Shown here: in pieces, positions 22,376-31,317 of the stretch
Layout of the letters: each line of letters begins with the position of its first letter
Numbering within the stretch: position 1 is the first letter of the stretch
From: Flavobacterium sp.
GTDB lineage: Bacteria > Bacteroidota > Bacteroidia > Flavobacteriales > Flavobacteriaceae
DNA: 36,335 bases
Assembly (NCBI RefSeq): GCF_017985075.1
Contig: NZ_JAGNYF010000018.1
Span: 1-36,335, forward strand
Direction: 5' to 3'
The notes under the pieces: model-generated
The model's input: only the letters and a program-made list of their open reading frames with translations
Database searches by the model: none
What the model was told of the DNA's origin: nothing
Program-made: the position numbers and the translations under genes

Positions 22376-23808
22376 TAAAACTGAAAATAAATAAATTCTT
22401 TATAATCTGAGAAAACTCCTAATGCTAAAATGGCTAAAATGCAAAACAATAATTTTATATTTTCAAATTTACCAGAAATAGGCTCTATTTTGTATTTGTT
22501 AAACCATTCAAATAATACAAAAGCACCAATTAACCATAACAATTCTGGAGCATAACGAGCATTATTTAAATATTGACTATCAAAATTTAAATTCGTAAAC
22601 ATGTTTTTTATGTACAAAATAGCGACGGAAATGGATTTTGCTCTAAAAAATATCCAAGCAAAAGTGGACATTGAAAAAGTTATAAGTATTTGTAAAATCG
22701 TTTTTACTCCTTCAAAATTCCATTTAAAATGAATGTCTTCTAAGTTATTTCTGTTTTTATTTAGCAATAGTAACGGCAAAAAGTAGATGGCATTTAGTAA
22801 ACCCCATACGATAAATGTCCAATTAGCACCGTGCCAAAAACCACTTACTAAAAAGATAATAAACGTATTACGCACCTGCATCCATTTCACACCTTTGCTT
22901 CCGCCTAAAGGAATGTATAAATAATCTCTAAACCAAGAAGATAATGAAATGTGCCAACGTCGCCAAAACTCGGCGATATCTCTTGAAAAATATGGGAAAT
23001 TAAAATTTTTCAATAAATCAATTCCAAATAACTTTGAGGTTCCTAAAGCAATATCTGAATATCCTGAAAAATCGCCATAAATTTGAAAAGCAAAATAAAT
23101 CGCACCTAATAATAAGGACAACGAATTCATTTGTTCTTGATGGTTAAATACTTCATTAGCGTACAAGGCACAAGAATCCGCTATGACTACTTTTTTTACT
23201 AATCCCCAAATAATTTGATGGACGCCTACTTTGGCTTTTTCGAAATTAAATTCTCTTTTTACTTTTACTTGCGGCAATAAGTGTGTAGCTCTTTCAATAG
23301 GTCCTGCAACTAATAAAGGAAAGTAACTTACGAAAAGCGAATAGTCGATGAAATTTGTTTCGGCTTTTATACGTTTGTAATAAATATCAATCACGTATGA
23401 TAAGCCGTGAAAGGTATAAAACGAAATTCCGACAGGTAAAATTACTTTAATCAACAACGGATTTACTTGAAATCCGAAGCCATTTAGTAATTCGGTGAAT
23501 GAAGTGGCAAAAAAATTGTAATATTTAAAAACGCCAAGAAACCCTAAATTGATTATAATACTTAACCAAAACCAGAATTTGCTTTCTTTAACTGATTTGC
23601 TTTTTTCTATTTGAATACCTGAAAAATAATCTAAAAGAGTAGAAAAGACTAATAAAAAAAGGAAACGCCAATCCCAACAAGCGTAAAAATAATAACTTGC
23701 AATAATTAATAAACTATTTTGCCACGATTTATTTTTATTGAAAACAAACCAATATAAAATAAAAATTATTGGTAAAAAAATAGCAAAATGAAGGGAATTA
23801 AAAAACAT
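22375..23808 (-). CDS. MBOAT family O-acyltransferase (AlgI-like)
   Basis: This 477-residue polytopic membrane protein matches AlgI in length and motifs. It has the opening MFFNSLHFAIFLP, LPVGISFYTFHGLSYVID (125-141), AGPIERA, YGDFSGYSDIA (244-254), and FWRRWHISLSSWFRDYLYIPLGG (281-303). The catalytic His326 is in VSGFWHGANW. AlgI-type proteins move an acyl group, usually acetyl from acetyl-CoA, across the inner membrane for polysaccharide O-acylation. It starts 3 bp after ugd and overlaps the SGNH-like gene by one base, so the three form one operon. Lack of alginate genes suggests that another surface glycan is modified. Confidence 0.93.
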   Translation of the reverse strand: MFFNSLHFAIFLPIIFILYWFVFNKNKSWQNSLLIIASYYFYACWDWRFLFLLVFSTLLDYFSGIQIEKSKSVKESKFWFWLSIIINLGFLGVFKYYNFFATSFTELLNGFGFQVNPLLIKVILPVGISFYTFHGLSYVIDIYYKRIKAETNFIDYSLFVSYFPLLVAGPIERATHLLPQVKVKREFNFEKAKVGVHQIIWGLVKKVVIADSCALYANEVFNHQEQMNSLSLLLGAIYFAFQIYGDFSGYSDIALGTSKLFGIDLLKNFNFPYFSRDIAEFWRRWHISLSSWFRDYLYIPLGGSKGVKWMQVRNTFIIFLVSGFWHGANWTFIVWGLLNAIYFLPLLLLNKNRNNLEDIHFKWNFEGVKTILQILITFSMSTFAWIFFRAKSISVAILYIKNMFTNLNFDSQYLNNARYAPELLWLIGAFVLFEWFNKYKIEPISGKFENIKLLFCILAILALGVFSDYKEFIYFQF

Positions 23809-23811
23809 AAT

Positions 23812-25200
23812 TTATGAACCAATTGCTTGATAAGTGAATCCAATTTTTTCCAATTCTGCTTTGTTTAATACATTTCTTCCATCAAAAACAAAAGCAGGTT
23901 TTAGCATATTGTCATATATTTTTTGCCAATCGTAGGTTTTAAACTCATCCCATTCTGTTAAGATAGCAATAGCGTGCGCGTTATTACATGCATCGTAGCC
24001 ATTATTTTCTACTGAGATGTATTTTTTATTTTCTTCAGCTGAACGAGATTCTAAATAATTTAAATCCGAAAGAATTTGATTTTCTTCAACTTTTGGATCA
24101 AAAACAGCAATATTTGCACGTTCACTAATTAAATCATTTGCTACATAAATAGAAGCAGATTCACGAGTGTCGTTTGTGTCTTTTTTGAAAGCCCAACCTA
24201 AAAAAGCGATTTTTTTACCCGAAACGGTATTGTATAACGTATTAATAATATTTTTTGAAAAACGACGCTTTTGATGGTCATTCATAATGATTACTTGTTC
24301 CCAATAATCGGCAACTTCATTTAATCCATATGATTTAGCGATATATACTAAGTTTAAAATGTCTTTCTGAAAACAAGAACCGCCAAAACCTACTGATGAT
24401 TTTAGAAATTTTGAACCAATTCTACTGTCTAAACCAATGGCTTTTGCTACTTCATTTACATCGGCACCTGTTTTCTCACACAATTCACTCATTGCATTAA
24501 TAGAAGAAACGCGTTGCGCTAAGAAAGCATTTGCTGTTAATTTTGACAATTCAGAAGACCAAACATTTGTCGTTAAAATAAGCTCTTTGTTTACCCAATT
24601 TGCATACACCTCAACCAGTTTACGAATAGCATCTTGACCTTCAACTGTAGTATCTCCACCAATTAATACTCTATCTGGAGCAAACAAATCTTCAATTGCT
24701 GTGCCTTCTGCTAAAAACTCAGGATTCGATAAAATTTGAAAATTTACACCGTTTCCTGTATTGTCTAAAATATCTTTTATTGCCTGAGCCGTTCGTACCG
24801 GTAAAGTTGATTTTTCAACAACTATTTTATCTGTTTTAGCTACACGAGCAATTTGTCTGGCACATAATTCGATATATTTTAAATCTGCTGCCATACCTTT
24901 TCCTACACCATACGTTTTTGTGGGTGTATTTACTGATATAAAAATTAAATCCGCCTCATCAATGGCTTGATCAACTTCGGTTGAAAAAAATAAATTTCTT
25001 CCTCTTGCTTCTTTTACTACAGCATCTAATCCAGGTTCATAAATAGGTAATAAACTTACGTCTTCATTATTCCAAGCGTTAATTCTATCTTGATTTAAAT
25101 CTACAACCGTTACTTTAATATGTGGACATTTTTGAGCAATAACCGCCATAGTTGGACCTCCAACATAACCTGCACCAATACAACAAATATTTTTAATCAT
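23812..25200 (-). CDS. ugd: UDP-glucose 6-dehydrogenase
   Basis: Ugd oxidises UDP-glucose to UDP-glucuronate with two NAD+, feeding polysaccharide synthesis. The 462-residue protein has the NAD-binding [17 protein letters not shown] (6-22), the acidic [13 protein letters not shown], and the central [21 protein letters not shown] (162-182 in part). The catalytic cysteine is Cys276 in [10 protein letters not shown], and the C-terminal UDP-binding half has [12 protein letters not shown]. The form with PTMAVIA and IYEPGL is close to the animal-type Ugd branch common in Bacteroidetes. It is the first gene of the operon with MBOAT and the SGNH-like protein, which points to an acylated, glucuronate-containing surface glycan (inference). 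Confidence 0.95.
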   Translation of the reverse strand: MIKNICCIGAGYVGGPTMAVIAQKCPHIKVTVVDLNQDRINAWNNEDVSLLPIYEPGLDAVVKEARGRNLFFSTEVDQAIDEADLIFISVNTPTKTYGVGKGMAADLKYIELCARQIARVAKTDKIVVEKSTLPVRTAQAIKDILDNTGNGVNFQILSNPEFLAEGTAIEDLFAPDRVLIGGDTTVEGQDAIRKLVEVYANWVNKELILTTNVWSSELSKLTANAFLAQRVSSINAMSELCEKTGADVNEVAKAIGLDSRIGSKFLKSSVGFGGSCFQKDILNLVYIAKSYGLNEVADYWEQVIIMNDHQKRRFSKNIINTLYNTVSGKKIAFLGWAFKKDTNDTRESASIYVANDLISERANIAVFDPKVEENQILSDLNYLESRSAEENKKYISVENNGYDACNNAHAIAILTEWDEFKTYDWQKIYDNMLKPAFVFDGRNVLNKAELEKIGFTYQAIGS

Positions 25201-25248
25201 CTTATACCTTACTTTATCTTTACTGTTTTTTTTTACTTGAAAGAAATC

Positions 25249-25869
25249 TTAAATAGATTTCATTGAACTCTCAAAAGGAATTCTTTGCAATAAACTTCTT
25301 CCTAATGTAACTTCATCTGCGTATTCTAATTCGTCACCAACAGAAATACCTCTTGCAATTGTTGACACATTTATTGAAAATGGTTTAATTTGCTTAAAGA
25401 TATAAAAATTTGTAGTATCACCTTCCATAGTGGAGCTCAACGCAAAAATTATTTCTGAAACTTTTTGTTGCTTCACTTTTTCTACCAAAGAATTAATATT
25501 TAATTGGCTTGGAGAAACACCTTCAATAGGAGATATTTTACCACCTAAAACATGATAAATGCCTTTATACATTCTAGTATTTTCAATTGCCATAACGTCT
25601 CTAACATCTTCAACCACGCAAATTATCGAATAGTCTCTTGAAGGATTATTGCAAATTTCACAAACGGCAAAATCAGAAATATTATGACAATTTTGACAAT
25701 AAATAATCTCATTTCGCATTTTAGTTACTGCATCTGTTAATAAAAGTGTTCGTTCTGCTGGTTGTTTTAGCAAGTGCAACACCAATCGCATAGCTGTTCG
25801 TTTACCAATACCAGGCAACATTGCTACTTCATTAACTGCATTTTCCAATAATTTTGACGAGAATTCCAT
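25249..25869 (-). CDS. recR: recombination mediator RecR
   Basis: RecR works with RecO (and RecF) to load RecA on single-stranded gaps. The 206-residue protein has the helix-hairpin-helix [12 protein letters not shown] (about 18-29), the Cys4 zinc finger [16 protein letters not shown] (57-72), and a Toprim domain beginning [15 protein letters not shown] (about 80-94), including the ISPIEGVSP stretch. Length and motifs are normal. It sits 48 bp upstream of ugd on the same strand without an obvious functional link. The terminator at 25890-25925 separates it from the exported-protein gene further upstream. Confidence 0.97.
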   Translation of the reverse strand: MEFSSKLLENAVNEVAMLPGIGKRTAMRLVLHLLKQPAERTLLLTDAVTKMRNEIIYCQNCHNISDFAVCEICNNPSRDYSIICVVEDVRDVMAIENTRMYKGIYHVLGGKISPIEGVSPSQLNINSLVEKVKQQKVSEIIFALSSTMEGDTTNFYIFKQIKPFSINVSTIARGISVGDELEYADEVTLGRSLLQRIPFESSMKSI

Positions 25870-25889
25870 TCTGCAAATATATTAAAAAG

Positions 25890-25925
25890 AAAAAACCTAT
25901 TTACATAAATATAAATAGGTTTTTT
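25890..25925 (-). terminator. terminator of the exported-protein gene
   Basis: AAAAAACCTATTTA (25890-25903) and TAAATAGGTTTTTT (25912-25925) form a perfect 14-bp stem with an 8-base loop, 17 bp past the minus-strand stop at 25942. Its A and T runs would let it act in either direction. Confidence 0.88.
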
Positions 25926-25941
25926 ACGTTTTTATTTTGTG

Positions 25942-26433
25942 CTAATTTAAAATTTGTGCAGAAATAATAGCTTGTTTTCCTTCTTTACCAAAAATTTCTT
26001 TATGAGCAGGCTGAAACATAGATGTAACAACAACACAATGGTCTGCATCTAATTCTTTCAATAAAACTTCTAAGAAAAACTCTTTCGTTTTTTCCACTAT
26101 AATATTTCCTGAATAGAAAAAGTAATTTTGCCCAGCATTTTCAAATTCCCCATTTTGTAAATTCTTTACACCTTCTGCCCCATCTTTTTTCATTTCCTCC
26201 ATCAAAACACTATATTTTTTTGGAACAATCATGCCAACTAAAGCGGCCTTAGGATCTTCAGAAAAATAAGCATTACCTTCGCTTTTGGCATATAAGGATT
26301 TATTAAAATCCATAAAAATAACAACTGCAGGTGCCAGTTTTTCTTTACTTTCTAATTTTTGACCAAATGCAGAACTGCATACCATAAAAAAAGTTAAAAA
26401 GCTTACGAACTTTCTTGTAAATAAATTTTTCAT
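25942..26433 (-). CDS. exported protein of unknown function
   Basis: The 163-residue product has a clear signal peptide (positively charged start, FVSFLTFFMVCSSAFG, cleavage about residue 24). The mature part of about 139 residues has VVIFMDFNKSLYAKS, EDPKAALVGMIVPKKYSVLMEE and CVVVTSMFQPAHKEIFGKEG, and looks like an alpha/beta domain. I do not recognise the family. It has one cysteine in the mature region and no lipobox, so it is likely periplasmic. It has its own promoter (26450-26457, minus) and a strong terminator, so it is monocistronic. It is divergent from the symporter gene at 26510. Confidence 0.72.
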   Translation of the reverse strand: MKNLFTRKFVSFLTFFMVCSSAFGQKLESKEKLAPAVVIFMDFNKSLYAKSEGNAYFSEDPKAALVGMIVPKKYSVLMEEMKKDGAEGVKNLQNGEFENAGQNYFFYSGNIIVEKTKEFFLEVLLKELDADHCVVVTSMFQPAHKEIFGKEGKQAIISAQILN

Positions 26434-26449
26434 CTTAATTATTTTTTTT

Positions 26450-26457
26450 CAAATTTA
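26450..26457 (-). promoter_or_regulatory. -7 element of the exported-protein gene
   Basis: On the minus strand this reads TAAATTTG, an exact TAnnTTTG, 16 bp before the ATG at 26433. Confidence 0.45.
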
Positions 26458-26489
26458 AACAAATATGCCACTAATATACATTATTCTGT

Positions 26490-26497
26490 TATTTTTG
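26490..26497 (+). promoter_or_regulatory. -7 element of the symporter gene
   Basis: TATTTTTG matches TAnnTTTG and lies 12 bp before the ATG at 26510. It sits back to back with the minus-strand element at 26450-26457. No -33 TTG at good distance was seen. Confidence 0.45.
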
Positions 26498-26509
26498 TAA
26501 AAAAAAATT

Positions 26510-28000
26510 ATGCAACCAATTACAATTCTACTATTTTTTGTTTCGTATTTCATTGTTTTGTTTGGAATTTCCTATTTCATGAACAAAAAATCCGGCAGTA
26601 GCAACGATACTTTTTTTAAAGCAAATAGTAAATCACCTTGGTATTTAGTAGCTTTTGGTATGATTGGAACAGCGCTTTCAGGTGTTACTTTTATTTCAGT
26701 TCCTGGCGCTGTAGAAGCCAATCAGTTTGCATACTTTCAATTTATTTTAGGTAATGCAATTGGTTTTATTATTGTAGCTACCGTATTATTACCATTATAT
26801 TACAAACTTAATTTAACATCAATTTACACATATATAGAACAACGATTGGGCTATTTTAGTTATAAAACCGCTTCTTTTATATTTTTATTAAGCAGAACAA
26901 TTGGTTCTGCCTTTAGATTGTATTTAGTGGTTTTAGTGTTACAAAATTTTGTTTTTAACACCTATGGCATCCCATTTTGGGCGACTGTTTTGATAAGTTT
27001 AGGACTAATTTTTGCGTATACTTATAAAGGCGGATTGAAAACAATTATTATTACAGATACTTTACAAACTGTATTTTTAGTAAGTTCTGTGTTTTTTACT
27101 ATATATTTTGTTTGTGACAGTTTAGATTTTGGATTTAGTGAAGCCATTACAAAAATTAATGATTCAAAATATTCTAAAATTTTCTTTTTTGAAGATTTTA
27201 TAGGTTCAGGGCAACATTTTGTAAAACAAATTTTAGGTGGGATTTTTGTTACCATCGCAATGGTGGGATTAGATCAAGATTTAATGCAGAAAAATTTAAG
27301 CTGTAAGAATATCAAAGAAGCGCAAAAAAATATGTTTACGTTTACAGGAATTTTTATAATCATTAATTTATTTTTCTTGAGTGTGGGAGCACTATTGTAC
27401 TTATTCGCAACAAAAAACAACATCCCAGTACCGGTGTTAGATGGTGCAGTAAGAACAGATTTATTATTTCCTGAAATAGCATTCAATCATTTTGCTTTAG
27501 TACCAGCAGTTGTGTTTTTATTAGGATTAACCGCTGCTACTTTTGCAACAACAGATTCCGCTTTAACTGCATTAACTACTTCATTTTGTATTGATTTTTT
27601 AGGAATGGAGAAAAAAGAGGAAACAAAAAACACGGTAAAAACAAGACATCTTGTGCATATTGGATTTTCATTGGCAATATTTTTGGTGATTTTAATTTTT
27701 AATTCATTAACCAATCAATCAGTTGTAAAACTAATATTCAAAGTTGCGTCGTACACATACGGACCGCTTTTAGGTTTATTTGCTTTTGGAATTTTAGTTA
27801 AAAACCGTTCTGTAAAAGACAAATTGGTGCCTTTTATTTGTTTGTTATCGCCAGCTATAACTTTTTTAATTAGTATGAATTCTGGAATTGATGCGGAATC
27901 TCCAAAATTAATCCCGTATGCATTTGCAGAAGAATTAATTATTGTTAACGGATTAATTACTTTTATTGGATTATACTTAATAAGTAAAAAAAGTGTTTGA
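26510..28000 (+). CDS. sodium:solute symporter family protein
   Basis: This 496-residue protein has about 13 transmembrane helices and the layout of the SSS family. It starts outside the membrane and helix 1 (LLFFVSYFIVLFGISYFMN) is followed by SPWYLVAFGMIGTALSGVTFISVPG, the Na+-site region. YTYKGGLKTIIITDTLQ (about 172-188) is the family core signature, and DQDLMQKNLSCKN and ATFATTDSALTALTTSF follow. It couples sodium entry to uptake of a solute; the solute cannot be told from sequence, although sugars, proline, pantothenate or nucleosides are all known in the family. It stands alone and converges on the CoA-binding gene. Confidence 0.92.
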   Translation: MQPITILLFFVSYFIVLFGISYFMNKKSGSSNDTFFKANSKSPWYLVAFGMIGTALSGVTFISVPGAVEANQFAYFQFILGNAIGFIIVATVLLPLYYKLNLTSIYTYIEQRLGYFSYKTASFIFLLSRTIGSAFRLYLVVLVLQNFVFNTYGIPFWATVLISLGLIFAYTYKGGLKTIIITDTLQTVFLVSSVFFTIYFVCDSLDFGFSEAITKINDSKYSKIFFFEDFIGSGQHFVKQILGGIFVTIAMVGLDQDLMQKNLSCKNIKEAQKNMFTFTGIFIIINLFFLSVGALLYLFATKNNIPVPVLDGAVRTDLLFPEIAFNHFALVPAVVFLLGLTAATFATTDSALTALTTSFCIDFLGMEKKEETKNTVKTRHLVHIGFSLAIFLVILIFNSLTNQSVVKLIFKVASYTYGPLLGLFAFGILVKNRSVKDKLVPFICLLSPAITFLISMNSGIDAESPKLIPYAFAEELIIVNGLITFIGLYLISKKSV

Positions 28001-28024
28001 GTTGTTCTTTAAGATTTTCATTTA

Positions 28025-28045
28025 CAACTTTTGACTTTCGACTAA
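28025..28045. repeat. short 7-bp repeats
   Basis: CAACTTT, TGACTTT and CGACTAA run into the stop codon (28042-28044) of the minus-strand CoA-binding gene. Confidence 0.45.
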
Positions 28046-28398
28046 TATTGATTTGTAGCCAATAAAACCAACGTACAAGCCACTTCAATTTCAATATTAT
28101 TTTGTTTTAAGATTTCATAAAATTCTGGATTTTCAGTACCTGAATTAAATAATACACGTCTTGGTTTTAATGAAATAATATAGTCGTAATAGTCTTCTTG
28201 ATTCTTTGGATTCAAATATAACGTAACGGTATCAATTCCCGTAAATGGAAATTTAGTTGTCTCAATTTTAACATCTAAAGCCATACCTTCTTTGGTTCCG
28301 ATTGCTACAACTTGATGGGTTTTATTAATTAAACTTTGTATCGCTTTGTAAGCATATCTTTCTTTATTTGTGGTAGCGCCTAAAACTAATGTTTTCAT
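28042..28398 (-). CDS. CoA-binding domain protein
   Basis: This 118-residue protein is a single CoA-binding Rossmann domain of the YccU type. It begins KTLVLGATTNKERYAYKA with the nucleotide-binding Gly, continues with HQVVAIGTKEGMALDV and FPFTGIDTVTLYLNPKNQ, and has RRVLFNSGTENPEFYEIL near the end. These small proteins bind CoA or acyl-CoA; no enzymatic role is established. It is cytoplasmic. It stands between the convergent symporter gene and the divergent marC gene. Start 28398 gives the family-typical immediate first strand. Confidence 0.88.
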   Translation of the reverse strand: MKTLVLGATTNKERYAYKAIQSLINKTHQVVAIGTKEGMALDVKIETTKFPFTGIDTVTLYLNPKNQEDYYDYIISLKPRRVLFNSGTENPEFYEILKQNNIEIEVACTLVLLATNQY

Positions 28399-28472
28399 TT
28401 TATTGAGATTTTATTCACACTAAATTACAAAATGTTTTTTAATTTACATTTAAATAATTGTATTATAAATTC

Positions 28473-28498
28473 TATCTTTGAATAACACAATATATTTG
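28473..28498 (+). promoter_or_regulatory. two -7 elements ahead of the marC-family gene
   Basis: TATCTTTG (28473-28480) and TATATTTG (28491-28498) both match TAnnTTTG. The second is 10 bp before the ATG at 28509, giving a very short leader. Neither has a TTG at the best -33 distance. Confidence 0.4.
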
Positions 28499-28508
28499 CA
28501 AAAAAACT

Positions 28509-29150
28509 ATGGACATTTTTATTTATTTATTTGCCGCCTTATTTTCGGTTTTAAATCCAATTGGAACCGTGCCTATTTTTGTTGGATTAACACAAGGCTA
28601 TTCCGCTTCGGAACGATCTAAAACGTCATTAATTACATCAATTAATGTATTTGTTATTTTACTTATTTCGTTTTTTGTAGGTCAATATGTATTGTCTTTT
28701 TTCGGAATTACCATTACGGCATTACGAATTGCAGGTGGAATTATTATAGCCAGTTCGGGATTTTCATTATTAAATGGAAACTTTAGTAAGAATAAAGGAA
28801 TTAATAAAAAGGTTCAGAAAGAAGTAGAAACTCGCCAAAATATTGCGCTTACTCCTTTAGCAATGCCTATGCTTGCTGGCCCTGGATCTATTTCGCTATT
28901 AATTGCCTATTATCAAGAATTAACAGAATCTGACGCTTCTATAACCACTTCGGAAATATTATTTTCTTGTTTAGCTATTTTAGCTGTAGCCATTTTAATT
29001 TATTTAATATTACGAAGTGCACATTATTTAGCAAAAATATTAGGTTCATCAGGAATTGTTGCCATATCCAGAATTATTGGATTTTTAACCATTGCTATCG
29101 GAATTCAATATATAATAAGTGCCGTTTTAAGTATTATTAGAGGAATTTAA
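28509..29150 (+). CDS. MarC family integral membrane protein
   Basis: This 213-residue protein has six predicted transmembrane helices in two repeats, the standard MarC/YhgN layout. The N-terminal repeat has FSVLNPIGTVPIFVGLT (about 14-30), and the paired half has ALTPLAMPMLAGPGSISLLI (about 114-133), each with the family's Pro/Gly-rich loop. The substrate is unknown: MarC was once linked to multidrug resistance, but that has not held, and a relative, SnatA, moves small amino acids. It is monocistronic, with its own promoter elements and a strong terminator. Confidence 0.92.
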   Translation: MDIFIYLFAALFSVLNPIGTVPIFVGLTQGYSASERSKTSLITSINVFVILLISFFVGQYVLSFFGITITALRIAGGIIIASSGFSLLNGNFSKNKGINKKVQKEVETRQNIALTPLAMPMLAGPGSISLLIAYYQELTESDASITTSEILFSCLAILAVAILIYLILRSAHYLAKILGSSGIVAISRIIGFLTIAIGIQYIISAVLSIIRGI

Positions 29151-29170
29151 ATTTAGAAAATTCCAAAAAA

Positions 29171-29208
29171 AAACCAAATTCCAATTAAATTTAACTGGAA
29201 TTTGGTTT
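29171..29208. terminator. bidirectional terminator
   Basis: AAACCAAATTCCA (29171-29183) pairs perfectly with TGGAATTTGGTTT (29196-29208) around a 12-base loop. A run of A precedes it. It lies between the convergent genes ending at 29150 and 29230. Confidence 0.85.
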
Positions 29209-29229
29209 ATACAAAATTAAAAGCTTGTG

Positions 29230-30168
29230 TTATTCTACTTTCGGTAAGAAAACCTCAGCCATCATACAACGAGCGCTTCCACCACCGCACGCTTCAATAA
29301 CATCTAAACTTGCGTGTAAAATTTCACAATGTTTTTCGATTTTATCAATTTGTGCTTTTGTTAAACTTTGATAAGCGGAATTGCTCATTACTAAATAACG
29401 TTTATCAGCCGCACCACGAACTTGTAACATATTTCCTGCAAAATTATTTACTTGTTCTTCTGTGATTAAAATAATTTCTTTACCGTCCGCTTTAAGGTTT
29501 TCTAAAACCATTTTGCGTTCTTTTTTATCATCTATACAATCGGCACAAATTACGGCAAACGTTTCCGCAATACACATCATTACATTGGTATGATATATCG
29601 CTTTTCTTTCGCCATTAACAGTTTGGAAGGCTTCAAAAATAATGGGAGACATATCAAAATCTTCACAAAATTCGATAAATAATTCTTCGTCAGCTCTTGG
29701 CGAAAGTGCGCAATATGCTTTATTAAATTCTCTGTCTAAAATTAAACTTCCGGTTCCTTCTAAATATACATTATCCTCTTCTGCAGAAGAATAATCCATA
29801 ATTTCAGTTATTTCAAAACCTTTGTCTTCCAAAACATCCAATATATCTTCTCTACGTTCTAATCTTCTGTTTTCGGCAAACATTGGATATAAAACTACAT
29901 CACCTGTTTCGTGAAAAGAAATCCAGTTGTTTGGAAAAATACTATCTGGTGTATCAGGTTCTTTTTTATCTTGAATTACAATTACTTGTACGCCTACACT
30001 TTTTAATTTTTCAACATAGGCATCAAATTCCTGCACTGCTTTAAAATTTACCGTTTCTGGAGTTAAATCATCTAAAACTTTTTGATAATAATTGTTTACA
30101 GCTGTTTGTTCGTTCATACGAAACGCCACGGGACGAATCATTAATATGGTGTTGGTAGTTTGTTTCAT
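29230..30168 (-). CDS. CtlX-like guanidino-group hydrolase (arginine deiminase superfamily)
   Basis: This 312-residue protein has the beta/alpha-propeller features of the guanidino-modifying superfamily: SIFPNNWISFHE (76-87), YLEGTGSLILDR (135-146), the catalytic His193 in YHTNVMM and the nucleophile Cys301 in GGGSARCMMAEVF. The closest described relative I can name is the citrulline ureidase CtlX of Francisella, so hydrolysis of citrulline or a similar ureido or guanidino compound is likely but not certain. All catalytic residues are present. It lies downstream of another superfamily member (30230-31144) in the same orientation, with 61 bp of repeats between them. Confidence 0.85.
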   Translation of the reverse strand: MKQTTNTILMIRPVAFRMNEQTAVNNYYQKVLDDLTPETVNFKAVQEFDAYVEKLKSVGVQVIVIQDKKEPDTPDSIFPNNWISFHETGDVVLYPMFAENRRLERREDILDVLEDKGFEITEIMDYSSAEEDNVYLEGTGSLILDREFNKAYCALSPRADEELFIEFCEDFDMSPIIFEAFQTVNGERKAIYHTNVMMCIAETFAVICADCIDDKKERKMVLENLKADGKEIILITEEQVNNFAGNMLQVRGAADKRYLVMSNSAYQSLTKAQIDKIEKHCEILHASLDVIEACGGGSARCMMAEVFLPKVE

Positions 30169-30183
30169 TTTATTTTGTTTAAA

Positions 30184-30221
30184 GTTTCAGGTTTCAGGTA
30201 TTATTACGTGAAACTTGAAAC
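30184..30221. repeat. 7-bp repeats with inverted arrangement
   Basis: GTTTCAG, GTTTCAG (30184-30197) are followed by GTGAAAC, TTGAAAC (30208-30221). The second pair is the inverted form of the first, so a short hairpin can form between the two hydrolase genes. Confidence 0.6.
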
Positions 30222-30229
30222 AAATTAAT

Positions 30230-31144
30230 TTAATCTCTAATTAATGGTAAAGTAGAACATCTTAGCAGTCCTTCTTGTTTTGAAATTTCGGCATAAGGAA
30301 TTTCTTCTACTGTAAAACCGTTTTGGCGTAACCAAGTATTTAATCTTGTGAAATTTTTCTCAGATACAATTACATCTGGAGCTATTGAAAAAATATTTGA
30401 GTTCATATGATACATTTCCTCTCTTTCGATATGAAACAAATTATCTTTACCAAACAAATTTACAAGAAACATATAATCCGCTTCTTCACGAAAACCGCTT
30501 TTGTAAATTATTCCTTTATTTGTTCCGATTGGCTGAAAACAACAGTCTAAATGTAACGCATTATCCCTCGGTTCAATTTTAGATTTTACCAAATCGAAAG
30601 CTTTAACTATTTTATTTGGAAACAAATTTTGAATGTAAGCTACTCCTTCCATATTTGTTCTTGCCGTAATGTAATCTTTATAATCTGAACCTTTATAAGT
30701 ACCAATAAAAATGTAGTCATTCCAAGGCATTACATCGCCACCTTCTATATGAACATTTTCTGGTGGACGAACCACTTTATTTGGATCTATTTTATCTATT
30801 ATGTATTGAATGGCATCTAATTCTCGTTCTCTATCTGGTAAAATATTCGCTTTAATAAAAATGTCATCAATAACAAAACCAATATCTCTTGAAAAAATTT
30901 GGTTATAATTTTCAATAATTTCTGGTCGATAAACTTCTACATCATATTTTTGAAAAACAGCATTAAAAGCTTCCATTTCAGTAACCATATCTGCTTCAAT
31001 TGGATAGGTTCCTGCTTTTATGTGCTCTAATGATTTTGGATCATAAGCTTCTTCAACTGAAGGTGTTGGTCCATTACTTATAGCAGTTCCAAGTACTACA
31101 GTCCGTAATCTTGAGGTTTCGTTTTTTACATTTAATGATAACAT
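30230..31144 (-). CDS. arginine deiminase/DDAH-related amidino hydrolase
   Basis: This 304-residue protein is a second member of the guanidino-modifying superfamily, only distantly related to its neighbour. It has SRDIGFVIDDIFIKANI (about 89-105), HIEGGDVMPWNDYIFIG (132-148), the catalytic His in NALHLDCCF (about 198-206) and the nucleophile Cys296 in LLRCSTLPLIRD at the very end. The family includes arginine deiminase, dimethylarginine hydrolase and glycine amidinotransferase; the choice among them is open. It has its own -7 element (31159-31166) and probably heads a two-gene operon, so both enzymes may act in sequence on arginine-derived compounds (inference). Confidence 0.85.
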   Translation of the reverse strand: MLSLNVKNETSRLRTVVLGTAISNGPTPSVEEAYDPKSLEHIKAGTYPIEADMVTEMEAFNAVFQKYDVEVYRPEIIENYNQIFSRDIGFVIDDIFIKANILPDRERELDAIQYIIDKIDPNKVVRPPENVHIEGGDVMPWNDYIFIGTYKGSDYKDYITARTNMEGVAYIQNLFPNKIVKAFDLVKSKIEPRDNALHLDCCFQPIGTNKGIIYKSGFREEADYMFLVNLFGKDNLFHIEREEMYHMNSNIFSIAPDVIVSEKNFTRLNTWLRQNGFTVEEIPYAEISKQEGLLRCSTLPLIRD

Positions 31145-31158
31145 AAAACTGTTTTTTA

Positions 31159-31166
31159 CAAATATA
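31159..31166 (-). promoter_or_regulatory. -7 element of the amidino hydrolase operon
   Basis: On the minus strand this reads TATATTTG, an exact TAnnTTTG, 14 bp before the ATG at 31144. Confidence 0.5.
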
Positions 31167-31263
31167 GAAAATTGATAACGATTGAGAAAGAGAGAACTTT
31201 GGTTTTATTGTAAAAGTTTGAATACGAATTCAAAACAATTTTACAATTTGTTAAAATAATATT

Positions 31264-31294
31264 TTGTGTATTGATTTCCAATTACTTATCTTTG
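31264..31294 (+). promoter_or_regulatory. promoter of the histone H1-like gene
   Basis: TATCTTTG (31287-31294) matches TAnnTTTG, and TTTTG (TTG 31264-31266) lies 20 bp upstream, a good flavobacterial spacing. The ATG at 31318 is 23 bp downstream. Confidence 0.6.
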
Positions 31295-31317
31295 AACAAA
31301 CTTAAAACTAAATTATT

